A stretch of DNA of 52,079 nt from positions 1 through 52,079 of the forward strand of contig JAGXKG010000010.1 in assembly GCA_018335335.1 (NCBI GenBank). Direction: 5' to 3'. Within the stretch, counting starts at the first letter, position 1, and each line of letters begins with the position of its first letter. The stretch is from Candidatus Thorarchaeota archaeon (GTDB taxonomy: Archaea > Asgardarchaeota > Thorarchaeia > Thorarchaeales > Thorarchaeaceae). Position numbers and translations under genes: made by a program. The notes beneath the pieces are model-generated. The model worked only from the letters and a program-made list of their open reading frames with translations. It had not been told where the DNA came from and searched no databases. Shown one piece after another: positions 7,721 to 15,636 of this stretch.

Positions 7721-8752
7721 ATGGATGCAGAGGAACTAACGAGACTGTTAAAGGAGACACGGAGAAAACTGAATCTTACCCGAGGGGCCTCTCCGCAGGT
7801 ACAACGAGTCCTAGAACATCCGGCGGGGCAGCTTCATGCGATTGTCCCAGATAGAGCCGAAAAGAGTCAGTGCATAGGGCCTGGAGGCAAGATAGTAGCC
7901 GAGTTAGCACAAAGAATCGGGAAGGATATAGCATTCCATGGTTTTGACGAGTTGGCTCTCAGACAAGTAAGACTCCGAGCAAGCAAATCGAGGATACACG
8001 AAATTACGGAAAGGGTTGAATCCGAAAATCGATCGCTCCTTGCAGTTTTCGAAAGGCTCATCGATCTAGAAATTGCCTTTCCTGCTCAATCAGTACATGA
8101 CTATGAGGCCTACCACAAAAATGGGGAAGTGGCGGCTTCTTATTCGGGAGGGGTAGACAGCTCTGCCGCCTTAGTCATTCTAGAACGAGCCCAAGTTGAC
8201 TGCGTGGCCTACACCGTATCTCCGGATCCCAGAATCCTCCCCCCGCCTCATATAGACGCTATTCAGGAATTTTGCAGAGAAATTCAGATAGACTGTCAAA
8301 TCATACATACACCTAATTTGATTCAAGGTATCATGAGTAGAGCCAAAGAAGGGCTGATTCATCCCTGTGGTGAGTGTCATGCTGCAATAATGGGGAAGGT
8401 GATTGAAGAAGCGACATCAAACGGTCACCATATGATAGTAACTGGACAAAGCCTTCCGACAGGAAGGCAAGCCATTCAAGAGAAAGAGGGGATAATACAG
8501 ATCCATTTGCCAGCACTTCTATCCTTTACGAAATACCGCATGAAGGAAATATTGAAGAAAAGAGGGTTCCCTCCGCATCGAGAGAAATTTGGATGTAATT
8601 TCCTCAGCAGTCTCCATAATGATGGGTGGAGTATGATTGGCCCGTCAGTTTATCGAATCCTGAGAGAACTCGAGGCAGGTGTTCTAACAAGTGGGGAATC
8701 ACTGCGACTCATCAAGAGTGTAGCAAAACAATCTATGAAGAGTAAGAAATAG
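7721..8752 (+). CDS. PP-loop ATPase with N-terminal KH-like RNA-binding domain
   Basis: The 343-residue protein carries a KH-type signature near its N-terminus (CIGPGGKIVAELAQRIG, about residues 48-64) and then an N-type PP-loop ATPase domain with SYSGGVDSS (about 141-149), the adenylating motif of tRNA-thiolation and amidotransfer enzymes. Conserved cysteines follow: CGEC (about 218-221) and GCNFLSS near the C-terminus. RNA binding plus PP-loop plus cysteines suggests a tRNA or rRNA modification enzyme, perhaps thiolation. I do not recognise it as TtuA, Ncs6, TilS or LarE. The GTG at 7709 is a longer alternative, but GGTGA at 7708-7712 is 8 nt before the ATG at 7721, which makes the ATG the start. 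The next gene begins 31 bp downstream. Confidence 0.75.
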   Translation: MDAEELTRLLKETRRKLNLTRGASPQVQRVLEHPAGQLHAIVPDRAEKSQCIGPGGKIVAELAQRIGKDIAFHGFDELALRQVRLRASKSRIHEITERVESENRSLLAVFERLIDLEIAFPAQSVHDYEAYHKNGEVAASYSGGVDSSAALVILERAQVDCVAYTVSPDPRILPPPHIDAIQEFCREIQIDCQIIHTPNLIQGIMSRAKEGLIHPCGECHAAIMGKVIEEATSNGHHMIVTGQSLPTGRQAIQEKEGIIQIHLPALLSFTKYRMKEILKKRGFPPHREKFGCNFLSSLHNDGWSMIGPSVYRILRELEAGVLTSGESLRLIKSVAKQSMKSKK

Positions 8753-8782
8753 GAGAAATAGAAAGTAAAGAGGACAAGGAAA

Positions 8783-9244
8783 ATGCAGGGTGTATATACT
8801 TTGATAATCGAAGTCACTAACCCACTGAATCTTGCAGCCGGAGGGTTGAGAGATTTGACTCTGGAGAAGGGGACTTACGTCTATGTTGGATCTGCAATGG
8901 GTACCGGGTCCACAAACTTGGAGAATAGACTGGCTCGTCATTTCTCTGAGAAAAAAACTGTTCATTGGCATATCGATTACCTTCTTAAGAAGGACGTAGA
9001 AAAGAAAAGCGCGGTATGGGCGGAGACTGAGAAATCAAGGGAATGCGATGTGGCCCTAAGAATTAAGATGAGCAATCATTTCGCGAACGGACCCTCTGGA
9101 TTCGGAGCATCGGATTGTAAAAAGAAATGTGGTACGCACCTATTTCGCCAAATATCAAAGAAGAGCACACCCAAAATCTTAGAGGAAATTTTCGAGCAAT
9201 TTGGGCTTACACCTCACATCGGAACCAAAGACAATTTTCGCTAA
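8783..9244 (+). CDS. DUF123 GIY-YIG-like protein
   Basis: A 153-residue protein of the archaeal DUF123 family, related to GIY-YIG nucleases and often found near or fused to DNA-repair endonucleases. The GIY-YIG-like strand pair is GVYTL ... TYVYVGSA; downstream come RLARH, the WHIDYLL block and the family cysteines (GASDCKKKCGTHLF). ATG start, AGGACAAGGAAA upstream. It lies in the same direction as the PP-loop gene, 30 bp after it. The catalytic state is uncertain because DUF123 members are poorly characterised. Confidence 0.85.
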   Translation: MQGVYTLIIEVTNPLNLAAGGLRDLTLEKGTYVYVGSAMGTGSTNLENRLARHFSEKKTVHWHIDYLLKKDVEKKSAVWAETEKSRECDVALRIKMSNHFANGPSGFGASDCKKKCGTHLFRQISKKSTPKILEEIFEQFGLTPHIGTKDNFR

Positions 9245-9313
9245 GTCAACATTCAGCAAGGGTTAAATCCCCTATCAAGATAAAGAGGGCATAGGACAGC
9301 GGAGGAAAAAAGC

Positions 9314-9532
9314 TTGGCTGAAACAAATTGGAAGCGGATATTTGAGGATTTGAAGAATACCGAAACGACATTTACGGTCTATTTGCGCTATCAGCAAAAG
9401 GATACATTAGCCAAAATTCCTAATGTGCAAGTTAACGAAATCAGTGATGATCATGTGAAGCTGGAAAACCCATCTGGCTTCGGTATACTCGGCTATAATG
9501 ACATCTTGTATCTCTCAATTCCTCGCAAGTGA
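9314..9532 (+). CDS. Small conserved-looking hypothetical protein (72 aa)
   Basis: No family is recognised. A compact soluble protein (MAETNWKRIFEDL ... ILYLSIPRK) with predicted alpha-beta character and no membrane segment; the pattern of a short basic helix followed by beta strands is reminiscent of Sm-like or small OB-type proteins, but this is only an impression. TTG start at 9314 is supported by GGAGG at 9301-9305, 8 nt upstream. Confidence 0.7.
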   Translation: MAETNWKRIFEDLKNTETTFTVYLRYQQKDTLAKIPNVQVNEISDDHVKLENPSGFGILGYNDILYLSIPRK

Positions 9533-9568
9533 CCATTTGTAGATATGAGACGTAATAGATACGGTCAA

Positions 9569-9597
9569 CCTTTTAATTGAAAAGCGGGGAACGTTCC
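9569..9597 (+). promoter_or_regulatory. TATA box with overlapping palindrome upstream of the PH-like gene
   Basis: CCTTTTAATTG (9569-9579) is a TATA-like element; the perfect 10-bp palindrome GGAACGTTCC (9588-9597) lies between it and the expected transcription start near 9600. A dimeric repressor bound there would block polymerase. Confidence 0.45.
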
Positions 9598-9625
9598 ACG
9601 ATAGTCATAAGATGGTGTTTCCAGA

Positions 9626-10585
9626 TTGTCGTCTCTAGTCTATATCCCAATTGATGGTGAGCAAAAGCTCGCGCAGGGCGATGAATACATTGTGAGTAAT
9701 TATCGTCTGGTCCAATACGATCGAGGTTCAAAAACCAGTGTCAGTCTTCCACTTCACATAATCAAAGAATACAAACTGACATCGGACAAAGCAATGTTCA
9801 AGGTCATCAACGGTATTGTCAACGTGATTGGCAAAATGCCGAAACGAGAAGAGTTGCGCTCTGCACTAAGTATGAGAGAATTTGACAACTTGACTGTAGG
9901 TGATCAGCGGAAACTCTGCGAAATCTCATCTGTACCTTTTATACATGAAAGACATCCCTACAACCATTGGACGACTATCGGCTACCATCGCAAATTCTCC
10001 CTGCACTTTTACCGCGTATATGCATGGATAAAGGGAGAGCAAATATTTACGTACTATCCTGATTCTTTCATTTTAACAAATTATCGTTTATATCAACGAG
10101 ATTCTCGGGAGAACAAGTTGTACATATTCCCGATGCACTGGATTCACACCTTTGAAGCCAAGAAAAATGAACTCGAGATGGAATGCAAGACAGGGGAGTT
10201 CAAAATTCGGGGTAGGGTTCCAAGGCAGGACCATTTGCTGAGGGTTTGGCAAGCAAGAGCATGGGATACCGTACCTGACGACCATTTAGACTGGCTGGTG
10301 CGGCCGTACGATTACATCAAGGCTCGACATCCACTGTCACAGTATGATATTCAAGATTATGAGAAAACCTCACCCATGGCAAAAGCAACCGAAACGGAAG
10401 AAGAAATGCAAGTCACTTCGGGCAGTCAATCCAGTGGTACAGTGTTCGTAAAGCCAGTAATCAAAGACAAATGCACTCACTGTGGAGCTCCGCTGTCATG
10501 GCAGGACATAGATTGGGTTGGCCCAGACCAGTACGAATGCCCAAACTGCGGTGCCACGCATCGAGTGGACTATGTACGGATGTAG
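9626..10585 (+). CDS. Double PH/GRAM-like domain protein with C-terminal zinc ribbon
   Basis: The 319-residue protein contains two copies of a ~62-residue unit, at about 21-81 and 148-209. The two align along their length: YIVSNYRLVQYD against FILTNYRLYQRD, LPLHIIKEYKL against FPMHWIHTFEA, and VIGKMPKREEL against IRGRVPRQDHL. The TNxRL-type strand is typical of PH/GRAM-like folds such as bacterial bPH domains and the GLUE domain of ESCRT-II Vps36. A low-complexity linker follows, then a zinc ribbon (CTHC ... CPNC, about 288-310). TTG at 9626 is the only start that includes the first strand. Role unknown; lipid or ubiquitin binding is a possibility inferred from fold resemblance only. Confidence 0.65.
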   Translation: MSSLVYIPIDGEQKLAQGDEYIVSNYRLVQYDRGSKTSVSLPLHIIKEYKLTSDKAMFKVINGIVNVIGKMPKREELRSALSMREFDNLTVGDQRKLCEISSVPFIHERHPYNHWTTIGYHRKFSLHFYRVYAWIKGEQIFTYYPDSFILTNYRLYQRDSRENKLYIFPMHWIHTFEAKKNELEMECKTGEFKIRGRVPRQDHLLRVWQARAWDTVPDDHLDWLVRPYDYIKARHPLSQYDIQDYEKTSPMAKATETEEEMQVTSGSQSSGTVFVKPVIKDKCTHCGAPLSWQDIDWVGPDQYECPNCGATHRVDYVRM

Positions 10586-10604
10586 AAGCAATCCCCGCTG
10601 AAAT

Positions 10605-12500
10605 CTAGTTCATGAAATCTCTCGTCCAATCGAGCGAGAGGTTCTTGATTATTTTGTCGGTAGGTAAGCCGGTTTCTTTGTCCCAGCCACGTCTTCGATA
10701 GTATGCATCAAGCATGGGATCCAGGTCCACCGTCTGACCCTTTCCAGGCCCCTCAGGCATGGGGTCCTTGGTAAACCTTCTTGGCAACGTGTCATCAGCA
10801 CGTGTGATGCCTTCCCGAGCATTGAATAGCCGCTTGAGGGTCACCTGTCTTTCTGCAATCAGGTTCAGATTATCAACACTACCGAATTCATCTATTCCCG
10901 TAACCAAGGGGAGGAGTTCAGCAAAATCCTCCATCCAGAAAATTGGAGGCCATGAAACAGAATACCAACAAACAATCAGGGTATCACGAATGCAATATGC
11001 ATTTTCAGTTTCAACCACAGCTGCAGCCTTGTACTTCTCAGTATAAGGATCGATTATTTCGGGTAGTTTGTCTTTGCCCCATCGCTTCGCTGCGACATCT
11101 TCATAGCCGAGCTGATCAACAGTCACCAGACTTCGCAGATGATCTGCACCGCGGGCAGCAGTTGCATGGGCTAAGCCAATACTTCTGTGAGTGCGCCCAT
11201 CCTGACCCGAGACTTCAAGGCCCTTGACATGCATAGCATATTGCTCAGCTTCAGGACCAATTGCTTCAGCTGCATTTTTGCTTCCTTGTGATAACAGCTC
11301 ACCCAAACCTTCACGTTCACCAATCATCTCAAGAAGCTGGATGGCGGCCTTTTTGTTTCCCCATTCTAGCTCTAATCCACCCGTATCTTCCGTTGTAAGA
11401 ATACCTTCTTCGTACAATTCCATGGCGAATGCAATAGTTGTTCCCACTGAGATGATATCCATTCCATACTTGTTGCAGATTTCGTTAGCCTTGAGTGTTG
11501 TCGGGTAGTCATCGATTCCCAAAGAACTGCCGAACGCCATGAGGCCCTCATATTCAGGCCCTTCTTCTAGCGTTCCAGCGTATTCGCCTTCTTTGATATA
11601 GTTCACCTTCTTACATCCAATAGTACATCCGAAACAAGCTCTATCGGAGACCGTATATCTTGGACGTATGTATCCAGCACTAATCTTCTCCCAACCTGAA
11701 AAAACGCCGGTTCGGTGATTGTAAGTTGGAAGTTCACCGATTTCCTGCTTGGTTGCTGTTAAGGACCACGTACCCCACTTGCTCATTTCCTGAGCCTGTG
11801 GATTCTCACGAGTTCTCCTGTGGGCTTGCTTTGCCAATTCCACGAACGCTTCGTGGTCATTCACCTGAACGGCTCCACGACCACGTATGGCAATAGCTTT
11901 CACATTCTTGGAGCCAAGGACAGCACCCATTCCAGTTCGACCAGCAGCTCGAGCATAATTAACAATGATTGACGAGAACCGCACACCATGCTCACCAGCA
12001 GGCCCGATTGCAGCAACTTGCGTATCCGGATCGCCTTCCAAGCGACGAACTCGTGAAGTTGTAGTATCGGTCATTTCGCCCCACAAATCACTAGCATCCT
12101 TGAGCTGTAAATCAGAATCTTCTATACTGATGTAAACAGGCTTCTCACAACGCCCTTCTATCACGAGAAGGTCATACCCTGCATACTTCAGCTCAGGTCC
12201 GATGAATCCGCCAACATGACTTTCGCCCCATATGCCTGTTAGTGCGGCTTTTGAGAAGAAGGCGGACCGGCCACTCGTAGGCCACGAGGTTCCTGTAACA
12301 GGTCCAGTTGCAAGAATTAGTTTATTCTCTTTATCCAGTGGGCGACATTCGGGAGGAACCTCCTCAAACAGAATTTTGGCTGCAAACCCGTCGCCTCCTA
12401 TGTAATCACGTATCCATTCTTTCGGAATGGGGTGTTCTTTGAACTGCTTATTGCCTAGGTCAACGCGCAGAATCGTGCCCTGATATCCTCCGAAACCCAT
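10605..12500 (-). CDS. aor: Tungsten-containing aldehyde:ferredoxin oxidoreductase
   Basis: A 631-residue cytosolic enzyme of the AOR family, oxidising aldehydes to carboxylic acids with ferredoxin as acceptor. It begins with the family start GGYQGTILRVDL and has the tungstopterin-binding blocks GGDGFAAK, ATGPVTGTSWPTSGR, the AGRTGMGAVLGSKNVKAI segment and GLEVSGQDGR. The [4Fe-4S] ligands are Cys289-x2-Cys292-x3-Cys296 plus Cys511 in DTLIVCWY. The ferredoxin gene ends on the base before this ATG, so the two are co-translated and probably form a complex. Substrate (acetaldehyde, branched aldehydes from amino acids, glyceraldehyde phosphate or other) cannot be read from sequence. Confidence 0.95.
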   Translation of the reverse strand: MGFGGYQGTILRVDLGNKQFKEHPIPKEWIRDYIGGDGFAAKILFEEVPPECRPLDKENKLILATGPVTGTSWPTSGRSAFFSKAALTGIWGESHVGGFIGPELKYAGYDLLVIEGRCEKPVYISIEDSDLQLKDASDLWGEMTDTTTSRVRRLEGDPDTQVAAIGPAGEHGVRFSSIIVNYARAAGRTGMGAVLGSKNVKAIAIRGRGAVQVNDHEAFVELAKQAHRRTRENPQAQEMSKWGTWSLTATKQEIGELPTYNHRTGVFSGWEKISAGYIRPRYTVSDRACFGCTIGCKKVNYIKEGEYAGTLEEGPEYEGLMAFGSSLGIDDYPTTLKANEICNKYGMDIISVGTTIAFAMELYEEGILTTEDTGGLELEWGNKKAAIQLLEMIGEREGLGELLSQGSKNAAEAIGPEAEQYAMHVKGLEVSGQDGRTHRSIGLAHATAARGADHLRSLVTVDQLGYEDVAAKRWGKDKLPEIIDPYTEKYKAAAVVETENAYCIRDTLIVCWYSVSWPPIFWMEDFAELLPLVTGIDEFGSVDNLNLIAERQVTLKRLFNAREGITRADDTLPRRFTKDPMPEGPGKGQTVDLDPMLDAYYRRRGWDKETGLPTDKIIKNLSLDWTRDFMN

Positions 12501-12995
12501 CTAAGATTCACCCTCACTTGCCGTACGGGTCATTTCTGCAAGATATGTTTCAGCCTTGTCATGTCTGTCAACAACTGTAGATCTTGCAGGCGGACCGAAT
12601 TGAATTGCTCCCGTTGGACATATCTTGACACATTCGGGATCTCCATCGCAATGGTCACACTTGATGATACGCATACTTTCAGTATCTAGACGAATGACAC
12701 CGTTGACACATGCTCCAACACAGGACTTGCAGAGAATGCACTTATCATAATCCACATAGGTCATATCCGTAATCGGATCCCTCCGCATCGCATATGTTGG
12801 ACAAACATCAACACACGGGGCCTCCTCACAGGGGCCACAGACATTCGGTATGTCTACTCCAATATCATCATAACGCACAATCTTCAACCGTGCCAGACTG
12901 GGTTGGAATTTGTTCTCATGATGAGCTGAGCAAGCCAATTCACAGAGCCTGCATCCTGTGCACTTCGTATAATCTACCGTTAGTTGTTGAGGCAC
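12501..12995 (-). CDS. HydN/AorA-type polyferredoxin (four 4Fe-4S motifs)
   Basis: A 164-residue electron-transfer subunit with four cysteine clusters: CTGCRLCELAC, CGPCEEAPCVDVC, CILCKSCVGAC and CDHCDGDPECVKIC. This pattern is the NrfC/HydN/HycB type that binds four [4Fe-4S] clusters. The gene directly abuts the oxidoreductase gene (TAG then ATG), so it is almost surely the electron wire of that enzyme, as AorA is in W-dependent AOR complexes. ATG start with GGTG upstream. Confidence 0.92.
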   Translation of the reverse strand: MPQQLTVDYTKCTGCRLCELACSAHHENKFQPSLARLKIVRYDDIGVDIPNVCGPCEEAPCVDVCPTYAMRRDPITDMTYVDYDKCILCKSCVGACVNGVIRLDTESMRIIKCDHCDGDPECVKICPTGAIQFGPPARSTVVDRHDKAETYLAEMTRTASEGES

Positions 12996-13094
12996 CTTAG
13001 ACCACCTCGGCCGAAGATTGTGGTGACATCAATTCACTAAAAGCTTTGGCAAAGGTTGGTATATGGATATGAATCCTTTATTAGCATAAAAGGA

Positions 13095-13772
13095 ATGCAG
13101 TTTCTCGTGAAAATAATGGTTCGCAAAGAACTCGAGAAAAATGGTGAGAGCATTGAGTTCGAATTTGAACTTGGTAGGCTGGAATTTGAAGCCAAGGGCA
13201 AAGCCAGCGTAATCGAACGAATGTTTAATCTTCTTCTTGAGAAGATTGAATCGGGAAAAATCCCGCTTGCAGAAGAGCTCGAATTTGAAGAAGAGGGCGA
13301 AGAGGAGAACGAAGGATTCGAAGAAGAATCAGAGGAAGAGGAGTCTGAGAAATACTCCTATGAAGAAACAGAATCTGAAGAAGAATGGGAGAAGGAACGC
13401 GAACTCTACGAGGAAGAAGAATACGAAGAAGAGGATGAAGAGTGGGAGGAGGAACGAGAACTCTATGAGGGGGAAGAACCTGAAGAGGAATCGGAACTCG
13501 AAGAAGAAATCTACGAAGAGGAAGAATCCGAACCATACGAGGTTGATGAAGAGTATGGAGAATATCCATATAGAGAGGAGGAGCCTGAAGAGGATTCCTA
13601 CGAGGCAGACGGATTGGAGGAGGAATCAGTCGGCTCAGAGGAGTATGAGGGGGAAGAAGATGTGAGCAAACCGCCCGAATGGGACAATTTGAATCCTGAT
13701 GAAAGTCGTTCAGAGCTGGAGCAAAAGCTTCGAGAAAAGGAAGAGGAAGACGAAGATCCAGGATGGGCCTGA
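13095..13772 (+). CDS. Glutamate-rich highly acidic protein
   Basis: No family recognised. A ~70-residue N-terminal part with alternating hydrophobic strands (EFEFELGRLEFEAKG) and a helix (VIERMFNLLLEKIESG) leads into about 150 residues dominated by Glu with interspersed Tyr, Trp and Pro. The tail is low-complexity and probably disordered, a possible histone-, metal- or cation-buffering or chaperone-like tail. TATA-like GGTATATGG (13058-13066) rules out the upstream TTG at 13056; ATG at 13095 would have a very short leader, and ATG at 13116 is an alternative. Several other-frame open frames here are by-products of the GAA/GAG bias. Confidence 0.7.
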   Translation: MQFLVKIMVRKELEKNGESIEFEFELGRLEFEAKGKASVIERMFNLLLEKIESGKIPLAEELEFEEEGEEENEGFEEESEEEESEKYSYEETESEEEWEKERELYEEEEYEEEDEEWEEERELYEGEEPEEESELEEEIYEEEESEPYEVDEEYGEYPYREEEPEEDSYEADGLEEESVGSEEYEGEEDVSKPPEWDNLNPDESRSELEQKLREKEEEDEDPGWA

Positions 13773-13794
13773 TCTAGAAGAGGTCATAACCATC

Positions 13795-14853
13795 CTATAC
13801 TTCGTAGATCCAGCCATATGAATCGTCGATTTCACCGCACTGGATACCTGTGAGCGTGTCGAACAATCTCTGTGAGAGGTCTCCAACTGTTCCATTTGCT
13901 ATCTGATAAGACGTATTTTCAAAGTGAAGTTCGCCTACTGGTGCTATAACAGCAGCTGTTCCTGTACCGAAAATCTCGAGTATCTTGCCCTTTTCGATAG
14001 CATCTATTGTTTCGTGAATTGAGATTTTTCGCTCGTTAACATGATAGCCCCAATCTCGCGCAAGTTTCAATACCGAATCCCGGGTTATACCAGGTAGGAT
14101 TGTATCATTGAGCGGAGGAGTAGCAAGTTCGTCATCAAAACGGACAAACACATTCATAGTGCCGCATTCCTCGATGTACTCGCGTTCTATGGCGTCAAGC
14201 CACAGAACCTGTGAGTATCCCTTCTCACTAGCCTTTTTCGTGGCTAACAGGCTTGTGGCGTAATTGCTCATAGTCTTAGCTGCGCCAACACCACCCCTGA
14301 CCGCTCTCGTGTATCTGCTTGAGACATGGATGCTAACTGGGCTGAATCCTTCCTTGAAGTATGGTCCAACAGGACTTAGGATAATGTAGAAGAGATACTC
14401 ATCGGAAGGTTTCACTCCTAGTTTCGGCTCTGTGGCAATCATGGTAGGCCGAATGTACAGGGAAGTCCCATGCTCCCGAGGAATCCAATCCCTTTCAATA
14501 TCGATGAGCTTTGCTAGGGCATCTAATATAAAATCCTGGTCTACTTTAGGCATGACCATGCGTTTGGCGGATCTGTTTAATCGCTTGAAATTCTCACGAG
14601 GACGAAACAGTAGTACCCGATTTCCCCGCCGGTAAGCCTTCATTCCCTCGAAGATGCCCTGGCCATAGTGCAATACTAATGCCGCAGGACTCAGCTCGAG
14701 TGGAGCATATGGCTTAATTTCAGGAGAGAGCCATTGTCCATTACGGTAGCACATAGTAAGCATGTGGTCAGTATATACACTGCCGAAGGTCAGATTCATC
14801 GGATCTGAAGGTTTCTGCTTTCGGTTGTCTTCTCGAACCAGAGTGACATCCAT
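13795..14853 (-). CDS. ilvE: Branched-chain amino acid aminotransferase
   Basis: A PLP fold-type IV transaminase interconverting Leu/Ile/Val and their 2-oxo acids with glutamate. The 352-residue product has HYGQGIFEGMKAYR, the substrate-specificity region, the PLP lysine in VGAAKTMSNYA (about residue 193), the ECGTMNVF block and the phosphate-binding GTGTAA near the C-terminus. This corresponds to the group-II BCAT type. ATG at 14853 is preferred over the TTG at 14865. With glutamate dehydrogenase nearby it could feed amino-acid fermentation; it could also act on 4-hydroxy-2-oxobutanoate if the aldolase-Fae system makes it, which is speculation. Confidence 0.93.
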   Translation of the reverse strand: MDVTLVREDNRKQKPSDPMNLTFGSVYTDHMLTMCYRNGQWLSPEIKPYAPLELSPAALVLHYGQGIFEGMKAYRRGNRVLLFRPRENFKRLNRSAKRMVMPKVDQDFILDALAKLIDIERDWIPREHGTSLYIRPTMIATEPKLGVKPSDEYLFYIILSPVGPYFKEGFSPVSIHVSSRYTRAVRGGVGAAKTMSNYATSLLATKKASEKGYSQVLWLDAIEREYIEECGTMNVFVRFDDELATPPLNDTILPGITRDSVLKLARDWGYHVNERKISIHETIDAIEKGKILEIFGTGTAAVIAPVGELHFENTSYQIANGTVGDLSQRLFDTLTGIQCGEIDDSYGWIYEV

Positions 14854-14968
14854 ATTCAAAGCCAACCCAACCCGGTTGATGCAATTCAGAAGTGACTCTT
14901 AGGTCTTTCCTCAAGAGACGGCGTAACAAATATCTTAAGTCACCAAGTCTCATGCTGCACTGATTTCA

Positions 14969-15571
14969 ATGAGTCACAGCGAAGGAGTAGATGACGAAGA
15001 TTTATTCTTGGAGCCGAAAGAAGTTCTGAGCCAGTACTCCGTGGAATGGGTTGCCCTTCGCAAATCCTATACTGAAACAAAAAAGGAACTCGAAGAGGTC
15101 AAAGAGAAACTCAACGAACTTGACGAGAAACTTGAGAATGGGGAGATAAGCGAAAAAGAACACATGGAACAGTACCGCTCCTACTGGGAAAAGTCTACGC
15201 AGATGATTGAGATAAAGCGTGAAGTTGAGTCAAGGTTATTCGAAATCCAACGAGAGATACGAAAGGCAAACCGGAAACTCAAGAAACTAGAAGAAGAGAA
15301 ACGTAGACAGAAACGTATTGAAAAAGAACGTTCCAACGCAATGATTGAATGGATGAGCTTGAAGCAGGGTTTTGATCTCGTTGGAGACAAACGTAGCGAG
15401 ATATCAACAAGAATGGATGAGCTAGAACTGAAACGTCGCAAGGGGGAAATCAGTGATGAGGACTACCGAAGACGACACGTTGAGAATCTGAAGGAACTGG
15501 CCAAGCTACGCACACTTGAAGTGGATATTCAAAATAGACTTGGTGAACTACTGGAAATCATCAGGAAGTAG
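14969..15571 (+). CDS. Coiled-coil protein with internal duplication
   Basis: A 200-residue, very charged helical protein. Residues 26-99 and 127-200 are two copies of one ~74-residue unit: EWVALRKSY against EWMSLKQGF, then NGEISEKEHMEQYR against KGEISDEDYRRRH, and FEIQREIRK against LGELLEIIRK. The central G-E-I-S-x-x-x-Y turn resembles SHOCT-like helical hairpins. The units are joined by a basic coiled-coil linker. Role unknown, perhaps a structural or oligomerising protein. ATG start. Convergent with gdhA. Confidence 0.8.
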   Translation: MSHSEGVDDEDLFLEPKEVLSQYSVEWVALRKSYTETKKELEEVKEKLNELDEKLENGEISEKEHMEQYRSYWEKSTQMIEIKREVESRLFEIQREIRKANRKLKKLEEEKRRQKRIEKERSNAMIEWMSLKQGFDLVGDKRSEISTRMDELELKRRKGEISDEDYRRRHVENLKELAKLRTLEVDIQNRLGELLEIIRK

Positions 15572-15610
15572 TCATTCCCCTCAAAGAAAATACTCGAAAA
15601 AATAAGGAGC

Positions 15611-15626
15611 GACCCCCGAAGGGGTC
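15611..15626 (-). terminator. GC-rich hairpin between the coiled-coil gene and gdhA
   Basis: GACCCC-CGAA-GGGGTC forms a 6-bp stem with tetraloop; on the minus strand the loop is UUCG, a very stable form. It sits 11 bp after the gdhA stop and 40 bp after the convergent gene's stop, so it may serve both. No long U-run follows. Confidence 0.5.
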
Positions 15627-15636
15627 TAAACTAATC

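Noticed and set aside
13225-13665. Open frames of 114 and 142 codons in other frames of the acidic gene
   Set aside because: They arise from the GAA/GAG repeat bias and encode low-complexity Lys/Arg or Leu/Pro strings.
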